Under the pieces are notes generated by a model, which was not told where the DNA came from, ran no database searches, and was given only the letters and a program-made list of their open reading frames with translations. From positions 24,268,273 to 24,332,272 of the forward strand of contig OX328128.1 of assembly GCA_946811695.1 (NCBI GenBank): DNA of 64,000 nucleotides. Reading direction: 5' to 3'. This DNA comes from Gonocerus acuteangulatus (lineage: Eukaryota > Arthropoda > Insecta > Hemiptera > Coreidae). This document shows, piece by piece, positions 56,920 to 64,000 of this stretch. Position 1 is the stretch's first letter. Each line of letters begins with the position of its first letter. The position numbers and the translations under genes are program-made.

Positions 56920-57227
56920 AAGCCCACTCTTATATGCGCCCATAGATTGGACTCCCACACATTGTTGAGGTTTGCGCAGGACCTAAATGAGTTTGCCAGA
57001 GTTGTGACCGATCTCCATTAAATGGAGCCAGCTTAAGAAGAAGATACTTCTTTTCGTACTCAATTCTCTTAATCTCCTGTCAAATCTCGGTCTTTGATTG
57101 ATAATATCGCTTTAAGATTTAGTACCTAGTCTTCGTCTGACTAAGCGGTTTTTATGTTTGGCTTAGATCATTGCTTTATGCGGCTTAAAACTAGCTCACT
57201 TGAGTTATAGCTCACCCTTTTATAATA

Positions 57228-57316
57228 CCAATAACACGTGGTCGGTCACCCATTCAGGTACTGGCCACACCTGTCGCTGCTTAACTTTAGCATTCAACGG
57301 GACTATGGTCGTTGGC
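57228..57316 (-). pseudogene. 5S rRNA-like sequence, internally deleted
   Basis: On the minus strand: GCCAACGACCATAGTCCCGT, then AAGTTAAGCAGCG (box A), an intermediate element and AGTACCTGAATGGGTGACCG (box C), ending CCACGTGTTATTGG. Compared with arthropod 5S rRNA it lacks about 21 nt before box A (the CCGGTTCTCGTCCGATCACC region) and about 14 nt near the 3' end. The internal polymerase III promoter is kept. It may be a pseudogene or the head of a 5S-derived SINE. Confidence 0.75.
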
Positions 57317-57469
57317 AGTTGATTTCATATAGTTTTTGTGTCTTGTCCTGTACCATATTACGTAGCACTGTTCGTCAATTTGTTTTCGTAAGTAGGAAAT
57401 GTGCCCAGACTGCGGAAAAGACAAGCACCAGAAGAGAGAAGACTATCAAGGAAGAGAACTTCAATACAC
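57317..57469. other. Unassigned spacer
   Basis: Lies between the 5S-like relic and a family G fragment. No feature; the frames here are shadows. Confidence 0.35.
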
Positions 57470-57591
57470 CAACTCGTGGGCGTATATAAGACGGGGGGCT
57501 GAGGGGTCTGCAGCCCCCCTGTCCGAAAGTTTGATTTCATCGGTAAAAATATCGAGAAAAAATAATTTATTTTGGATGTAATAGCGTTTTA
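57470..57591 (-). mobile_element. hAT-like MITE (family G) fragment
   Basis: TGGGCGTATATAAG, a palindromic G-run/CTGCAGCCCCCC block, TTGATTTCATCGGTAAAAA and GATGTAATAGCGTTTTAG match the inverted family G copy at 17335-17465. Confidence 0.6.
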
Positions 57592-57683
57592 GCCAACGGC
57601 CATATCCACGTTTAATGCACCGGTTCCCGTTGATCACCGAAGTGGCCAGTACCTGAATGGGTTACCGACAACGTGCCGTTGGC
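57592..57683 (+). pseudogene. 5S rRNA-like sequence, internally deleted
   Basis: GCCAACGGCCATATCCACGT, CACCGGTTCCCGTTGATCAC, CGAAGT, then directly GGCCAGTACCTGAATGGGTT and a CCGTTGGC end. Box A and the intermediate element (TAAGCAGCGACAGGTGT in the other copy) are deleted, so the promoter is broken. The 5' and 3' ends still pair (GCCAACGGC / GCCGTTGGC). Inverted relative to 57228-57316. Confidence 0.75.
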
Positions 57684-57699
57684 ATTATATTAGGGGGGC

Positions 57700-57768
57700 A
57701 ACCTGTAGATAGTCCGTCGTTAATAGCCAAATTGTTGATACGCCCTTAAAAAAAAAAAAAAAATGAAA
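57700..57768 (+). mobile_element. SINE1 3' tail fragment
   Basis: GTCGTTAATAGCCAAATTGT, GATACGCCCTTA and an A run of about 15 match the SINE1 3' end. It lies 17 nt after the 5S-like sequence, so the two could form one 5S-headed SINE. Confidence 0.6.
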
Positions 57769-58715
57769 GTTATACATTAGTTCGCTAATTATTCCAAGTT
57801 CTTGGTTGTTAGTATTCCACAACCCCAAATTCCCCGGTGCTTCCCCCCCCCCCCCCCCCCCCCGATATTATTTTCTATATACGTCCCTGACCCGACTCCA
57901 TCATCTACGATAAAAAAAAACACTATTATTATTATAACAAAATTATTATACAAAAAGAATAATTACACGATTTCCTTAAAAAGAACGATTCGTTATCGAA
58001 CTGCGCCGATAGGAAGTAACACGGAGCCCCGGAAAATTTCGAATCGATCCCATGTAACAAAATGTTGCCCTGATAAAATTAATGAATGCAAATGACGTCA
58101 TTTATTATCATCTGCAATTTAAAATCCTCTTTCCCCTTCGACGAACCGCTGACTTCATTAACGCTTATCGACCTCAAAGTTTAAGTTATTCTTGTAAAAG
58201 CTTGTTAATGAGTCTCTTAGCTGGTTCATGACTTTCTTGTTAAAAAGAAGTATGAAATTTCATATAATTTTATTTGTGAATGTAGTAGTATTTTTTTTTT
58301 AGTATTTGTACATATAGTTTAATATATAATACGCTTAGAAAACGAATAGATTTTTGTAATTACTAACGAGTAAAAATAAATTGTAACAATTATATATTCA
58401 GAATACTTACGCAGTGAATAACAAAGGCAAGAAGGCATAAAAATTCTTCTGTTCTCTTTGATTTTTCGATACTAGGATTATTTAGAAAAGTCCAAGCGGC
58501 CATATGGAGAGGAAATGACATCAATCTGAGTTCATAATGAAAAATTATCCATATTTAATGAAATTTCACGAAAATATCGGCAACTCATATACATATAGGG
58601 CGTAACGGATAATAGTATCAACCCTTCAGGAGTGGATGGTAGATCTTAAGTGAAACAAAAAAAGTCAGAATAAAATATGGTTCAATTCCCCACAGAAACA
58701 CAGTAAATTCAAATT
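57769..58715. other. Unassigned stretch
   Basis: A C run lies at 57844-57863. The 97-codon frame across it (57802-58095) is a proline-run artefact. Confidence 0.4.
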
Positions 58716-58716
58716 T

Positions 58717-58719
<3 letters not shown>

Positions 58720-58749
<30 letters not shown>
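58720..58749. repeat. Poly-T run
   Basis: About 28 T residues, without a recognisable SINE beside it. Confidence 0.9.
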
Positions 58750-58752
<3 letters not shown>

Positions 58753-61003
58753 TCGATCATATTATTTTATGAATTACTAGTGATTACTGAAAACCCGTTT
58801 AAGGTAAATAAAATCTAATCAAACCATCGTAAAGTTTGATGGTTTGTAATGTTACTATGTTTATTTTATAGGGGTTACATGACGGTTGCATAAACCAAAT
58901 TAGGGTTATTCACGGAAATCTTTATTTTTTAGGAATTTTTTAATCTGTCCCCTGAATGTTTGAAACTCCTTCACTTTCAGGAACATTTTCCTTTTAATAC
59001 CCTTAAATAACCTAATAAGGACAGTTGCTTGGTTATTAACGGTAAAATGCCTCTTGGTTACTATAAAAATAAAATATTCCCCCCCCCCCCCCAAAAAAAA
59101 AGTTTTGAAATTTGAATTTATTCTGCTTCTGTTGGGAATTGAACCATGAAAGGTCGATAGTTTTATACGTTACAACCTGTATAAATAGTGATTAAAATGA
59201 AATGAAAAATACTCGGCACTGAACACTGCATTGGTAATTGAGAAGACATATGGTGAAGGGATATGTTATTACCGTACTTACTGGGTAATTGAACAAGTTT
59301 CTGCTACGGTCTTGTGCCCCGATGACCGCTCCAGCTCTTCATCGTGTGTCTTCTTAGTAATTTAAAAATACAAACATTTCTCGTGACCCAAGCTTTAGAG
59401 AAAGAAGAAAATTAATAATTTCAATCGGATTAACAATAGAATAGGAAGAATAAACATTCTTGAGCTGGATCGCTTTAGTCGGAGCTTAAAATTCCTGAAT
59501 GCTTGGTTTTGAGACGCGTATTTATATGATGAAGTATATATTACCTACTTCGTTTTTTTTTATTTATTTAAAAAATGTGAATTCATGCGTCAGAGATTTG
59601 TCGTTTTGGAGTAACAAAGCTCAGAAAATCAGGCTCCCAAAACATTTTTTATGGATCTTATGACATTTTTCAAATAGAAAACCATTTTTTAAATCACAAT
59701 AGTGGACAAAATAGGTTCTTGGCGAGGGCAAATAAAATTGTAACGAATCGCTGTCTGTGCATGGACGATGTATTGGGAAAAATATTGTTGGGGCCTTTGT
59801 TAACGCAGTAGTACCCAAAACAATTATTTTTGAATTTGGGTCTGTTTGTCCGTGAACGCTATCCGATTTGGATGCGGTTTTCACCAATGTATTTGGGTAA
59901 GCTTTACTTAACATTTAGTGTTTGTTTCATGTCAATCGGTTCATAAATAAAAACGTAATGGCAATGTAAAGAATCAGGTCGAACATCTGAGCACTATTTT
60001 TTTTTACAAATCCCTCAAACCTTTTTTTCCTACAAAACTGAAGAAAAAAATATTGAAAAATAGCGAGTTATCTTCAGACAGCTCGATACAATTAGTCTAT
60101 GACGTCATATAAATTCGAGGGAGTTGTTATTGTTAGAGAAACCCCCTTGAAAAATAACCAGGGCCCTTATATTGGCTCAACATTATTAATGGTCAGCTCC
60201 CGAGCCAATGAGTTTCACAATGGCTGCCCTCAAAATATGCTTTCCAAGCGTGGGATGGAAAATAGCTTTCGTTAAAAAATGTCTTTTCAAAATTCATGAA
60301 AATATAGGCTGAATTATCGTTTTCATAAGTAAATGTCAACCCAAAATAAATAGCAAAGAAATAAATAATGGCCAACAGATTTTAAAAAAGCAAAAAGTTC
60401 AAACCAATATCCGTCATAAAATAATTATACGGAAGTTATTATGTAAATAAACAAGTTTCCTACAATTCCGGGGTTGAGGATCGTAATAGTAAATTTCCTC
60501 TAAAGATAATTTTATTTTAATAATAAAATTATGAAAAACATATCCAACAAACAGTGAAGCTTATAAATTATTTTAAATAATTGTAAAATTTAATACAGTT
60601 ATAAGCATTTCAGCGGAAAAACAAGGCAACGTGAGTCAGGTCATCTGAAAAAAAAAATATATTGTACCGAAATAAATTTAATTTGAAAGAATATTAAAAC
60701 TATAAAAAAAAAAACACAGTTTAAAGCAAAACTCACCAACACCTGGGGTGGTACAATTTATCCGGATAGACCAACGGATAGCCAGGTTCAATGAGGTATG
60801 AAACCCAGGTGATCCAAATAAAAAAAAAGAAAACAACAAGATACTCAAGAGCTGGTAACTATATTGAGATAAGTACAAAATGTTCCCAGTAAGAACAAAT
60901 ACATATACATATATACCCTCAAATATAATAAATATCTATGAATACCAAAAAAAATAAATAAATTCCCAATAAAAGGGTAAGCATGAATATGTATATATTT
61001 TAA
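58750..61003. other. Unassigned AT-rich stretch
   Basis: A C run lies at 59080-59092. The frame at 59621-59914 (-, 97 codons) contains a CCGATTGACATGAAAC-type motif frequent in repeat tails rather than a protein motif. No gene is supported. Confidence 0.4.
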
Positions 61004-61485
61004 ATATCACAAGAAGAATTAATAACATTCCAATACTGAATAATATAGCAAAAGGTATCGATAGATAAACATACATGTATATACACCAGATACTATCAGT
61101 AATCTGGGAAGAACAAAATTAGACTCTTAATAAAAGCATAAATATATATATATATAGAAATATCAAAAGAAGAATCAATATTATTCAAGTATTGAATAAT
61201 ATAGCAAAAGGTATCGATAGATAAACATATATGTACATACACCAGATACTATCCGTAATCTGGGAAGAACAAAATTAGACTCTTAATAAAAGCATAAATA
61301 TATATATATATATAGAAATATCACAAGAAGAATCAATATTATTCAAGTATTGAATAATATAGCAAAAGGTATCGATAGATAAACATATATGTATATACAC
61401 CAGATACTATCAGTAATCTGGGAAGAACAAAAATAGACTCTTAATAAAAGCATAGATATATATATATATATGGAAATATAACATT
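61004..61485. repeat. Satellite, three units of about 157 bp
   Basis: GGTATCGATAGATAAACATA occurs at 61054, 61210 and 61368 (spacing 156 and 158). Units share CACCAGATACTATC, TCTGGGAAGAACAAAA and a short (TA)n. A diverged partial unit may precede it. Confidence 0.9.
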
Positions 61486-62432
61486 TAATTTGGGAAAAAC
61501 ACAATTCTCAAAAACTCATAAAATCCCGTAGTCTGGCCTGGCCAATAACTACTTGAGAATAATACATGACGGTAAAACTGAAGTCCATAACTATCCAACA
61601 ATTTGGCATAGAAAACACATACTGAAGAATTATCGAATTGCAACTACATGTACAATTCCACAACCTGGCATAGCCACCAATATCAAATTACAACACAAAA
61701 TTTTGGTAATCTGGCATTGCCAATAACTTATTTAGCGATAATAAACTTAACTTTTCCCAAATTTTTAAGGTATACACAATATAGTTACTTGCACTCATGG
61801 CAGTAAAAATTTAAATGAGGCCTGGAGATAAATAAAACGTGGAGCCTGGTGTCTAGCAGAAGATAAAATGTATGGGTTACTCACTCATTTGTCCCACAAT
61901 ATGCTCTAAAAGCCTACCACATGGAGTTCCAATCACATGTTCGGCCAAAACGATAACCGGAGAAGACAAATGCCGCCTCTTCGTGCTACTGGATCTTCAG
62001 TTTCATTATTAACAAAAAAAGGACGCCTCAGTCCCTCCTTAAAAAGCTGGAAACCTCATACTTGCAACAAAAAAAACTTTTCTTCCCTGGCACTAGCGTC
62101 TACCTACGCCATTTTTCACAGACTCCCCCAGAACCGACGCCTCTTCTCCCCAAGGCCTACCGACCACGGGAAAAAACAAAAGAATAAAAATCTTAAATTA
62201 TACACGAAACTATTACATCCAAAATGGAGAAGAAAATTGACTATCTTTTGTGGATAGTAAACATTTACAAGTGGTGCGAATTCCAAATAAAATATAAAAC
62301 ATAAAATGTTATCAGTCCAAAGAGGTAGAGAAAGCAGGTTCTCACTCCCCGCAGGGCGCCACGTCACAATATATATACATATACATATATATTTATATAA
62401 TTTATTCTTATAGATGACCCAAAATATCAAAA
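61486..62432. other. Unassigned stretch
   Basis: A ctggc(a/c)t(a/t)gcca-type motif recurs three or four times (61530-61720), perhaps an old repeat. The frames at 61937-62257 (+) and 62116-62430 (-) overlap and have no motif. Confidence 0.4.
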
Positions 62433-62769
62433 TTCTTTTTTATCCTAGGAGGCATATGGTCATTAAAGCAGTCATCCTTTATTATACCACTTTATTTATT
62501 GGGCCCGACACGTTTCGTGCATCTTTTCTTCGCACCTCTTCAGGGGCACTTCTTGCAAGGAAGTCCTCCCGTTACCTAATAATAGTAATTAATACTGAGT
62601 ATTAAGCCGGACTCCAGAGGGAGTACTTGATAACGGGAGGACTTCCTTGCAAGAAGTGCCCCTGAAGAGGTGCGAAGAAAAGATGCACGAAACGTGTCGG
62701 GCCCAATAAATAAAGTGGTGTAATAAAGGAAGACTGCTTTAATGACCCCATGCCTCCTAGTATAAAAAA

Positions 62770-62772
<3 letters not shown>
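62433..62772. repeat. Large palindrome with hammerhead-like motif in each arm
   Basis: Arms of about 145 bp (62433-62577 and 62628-62772), over 90% identical by eye, with a spacer of about 50 bp. Each arm contains CTGAAGA ... CGAAACGTGTC and an AATAAATAAAGTGG segment. The right arm abuts a (TA)n run (62772-62813). Confidence 0.85.
62655..62700 (+). ncRNA. Hammerhead ribozyme-like motif, minimal
   Basis: Stem I strand GCCC; CTGAAGA (CUGANGA); stem II GTGC ... GCAC with a long loop; GAAAC; GT loop; GTC; stem I strand GGGC. Stem III is 2 bp (AC/GT) with a 2-nt loop. The same motif lies inverted in the left arm (62507-62553). Confidence 0.55.
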
Positions 62773-62816
<44 letters not shown>

Positions 62817-62819
62817 ATT

Positions 62820-63360
62820 ACCTAATACATTATTTTGTATTTTCCCCAACAACTTTTGTGGTTTATTCAGGCCTATTCAGGGGTTCTAAAATATATCGCG
62901 AAATAAATTGTTTCTTCTTAATGTTTTTGAAGAACGGGGGTTCTAGTCCATCTTAGGCAGAAAAGAAGTTGAATTGCATGAGTTTGAAAATCAAAAATCA
63001 TGCAATTTCCCATCGAAAAAGATTGTCCATTCATAGGTATCATATTATTTTTTTTTTACCTTAAAAAAAAGTTAAATGCAGCGTCTCTTGTATTTCCTTA
63101 ATTTCATGACCGATTATTGTTTGAAAATAGCTTATTAATTTTGATTACGGAAGGATAAATGAATTATTCATTGAGGTTGACGAACCAAGCGTTATGTTCC
63201 AAGCTGCCTGCCCTTGCATTTAAGCATTAAAAGGTGGGTTCCCTCAAGAGAGGTTCATCTCTCCTAATCTATTTCAAATTTTAATGAATATTCGTTTTAG
63301 ATATTTAACCCTTCTATCACATAAGTATTTACATAAAATAACTGAAATAGTTTGTGTGTG
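62820..63360. other. Unassigned AT-rich stretch
   Basis: No feature recognised. Confidence 0.4.
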
Positions 63361-63374
63361 TATATATATATAAA

Positions 63375-63459
<85 letters not shown>
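63361..63459. repeat. (TA)n microsatellite, interrupted
   Basis: Two TA runs separated by AATAA. Frames across it are artefacts. Confidence 0.95.
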
Positions 63460-63462
<3 letters not shown>

Positions 63463-64000
63463 TATTTCAATATTAGATTCTTCAGTATTTATTTAATGAC
63501 CAATCTAGCGCGTTTCAAGGATATTGATTTTTTTCTTCTCTTCTTTTTTTTTAGTATACTATCTGTTACCCGGCGTGCCATACTACACCTTTTTTCTGCA
63601 TCTTAAAAGCAAAGATAAATTATAAACCAAAATAAGTAATATTATCCTTTATCTTATAAAGAAAATCTTTAACTGTTCGGGTTCACATTTTCGAACCATG
63701 CCAATATAAATATATATATGTACTGCTATTGGAGACAGCTATTTGGTATAAATTATTTTAATTTAAACTGTTTTAAATTGCATTTATTTATAGAATTAGT
63801 ATTATAGTAGAAGAAGTCAAGAAAATTAGATACATTTTGTTATTTGTTTTGATTTTTTATAGTGTGTTTTTTATAGTATTTCTAGTTTGTTCTAGCCGGA
63901 TTCCAGGTAAAAGGGTACGCTGGCCCTTTGTAACGGGGCATAAAAGCATTTCACGAAAGCTCGAATTAAAATAATTACAGTTTCTATTTCAATATTTCCA
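63460..64000. other. Unassigned AT-rich stretch to window end
   Basis: No feature recognised. Confidence 0.4.

Larger units (their letters stand above)
56231..56944. mobile_element. hAT-like MITE (family G), split by a LINE
   Basis: The left end CAGGGGCGTATATAG and right end CTTATATGCGCCCATA are imperfect inverted repeats. GATTGGAC occurs on both sides (56223-56230, 56945-56952) as a perfect 8-bp hAT duplication. Without the LINE and its duplicated target the MITE is about 180 bp. Confidence 0.8.

Noticed and set aside
57238..57489. 83-codon + strand frame
   Set aside because: Its first third is the antisense of a 5S rRNA-like sequence.
59621..59914. 97-codon minus-strand frame
   Set aside because: No recognisable domain; it contains a motif common in repeat tails, and the opposite strand and neighbouring frames look equally plausible.

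Overview
This is a eukaryotic nuclear window. It is AT-rich and full of (TA)n microsatellites, long homopolymers and nested transposable elements. I see no intact host protein gene. The two 5S rRNA-like relics begin GCCAACG-CCAT, the form usual in arthropods and other ecdysozoans, and mariner, hAT, Transib-like, Helitron-like, Penelope-like and non-LTR traces are all present. An arthropod-like invertebrate is my inference; no host gene settles it.

The commonest repeats are short non-autonomous Helitron/HINE-like elements (families A, B, C). They share a 5' end, GTCCG(A/T)C(T/A)CGCAGGA, followed by a family-specific motif. That motif is repeated in inverted form in a 3' hairpin that ends in CTAA, and many copies carry an internal (TA)n tract. 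Good copies lie at 9968-10743, 11690-13005, 35220-36815, 49495-50606, 52008-53246 and 53911-55135. A decayed PIF1-type helicase fragment at 19020-19325 shows that a coding Helitron once existed here. At least three tRNA-headed SINE families are dispersed through the window, several with clear target-site duplications. Non-LTR retrotransposon 3' ends lie at 4739-5376, 27156-27840 and 56385-56865; the last has a perfect 54-bp target duplication.

Region by region: 1-9 kb is HINE pieces, inverted repeats, a LINE end and SINEs; 9-22 kb is HINEs, MITEs and the helicase relic; 22-30 kb has a 0.72-kb foldback element, a hAT-like MITE and a LINE relic; 30-38 kb has a composite repeat (E), a shrunken mariner keeping an open DNA-binding-domain reading frame, and HINE-A copies; 38-41 kb has a 1.1-kb foldback with a perfect histone-type 3' stem-loop in its spacer, between two GC-richer stretches that could be untranslated first exons; 41-47 kb is SINEs and repeat E; 47-50 kb holds a SINE split by a Transib-like element; 50-56 kb has HINE-B copies, a 115-bp tandem array growing from a SINE tail, and a hAT foldback with a minisatellite core inside a HINE-C; 56-58 kb has the LINE nested in a hAT MITE and two inverted 5S-like relics; 58-64 kb is mostly unassigned AT-rich DNA with a 157-bp satellite and a palindrome carrying hammerhead-like motifs.

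The most striking object is the element at 47792-49165. Both ends are CACAGTG, the consensus heptamer of V(D)J recombination signals. One end has a 23-bp spacer and then a nonamer-like ACAAAAATC; the other has a 13-bp spacer and then ACGAAAACC. Five-base GC-rich flanks (CGCCG/CGGCG) look like a Transib target duplication, and the element interrupts a recognisable SINE, which fixes its borders. Its minus strand holds decayed coding tracts that I could not assign.
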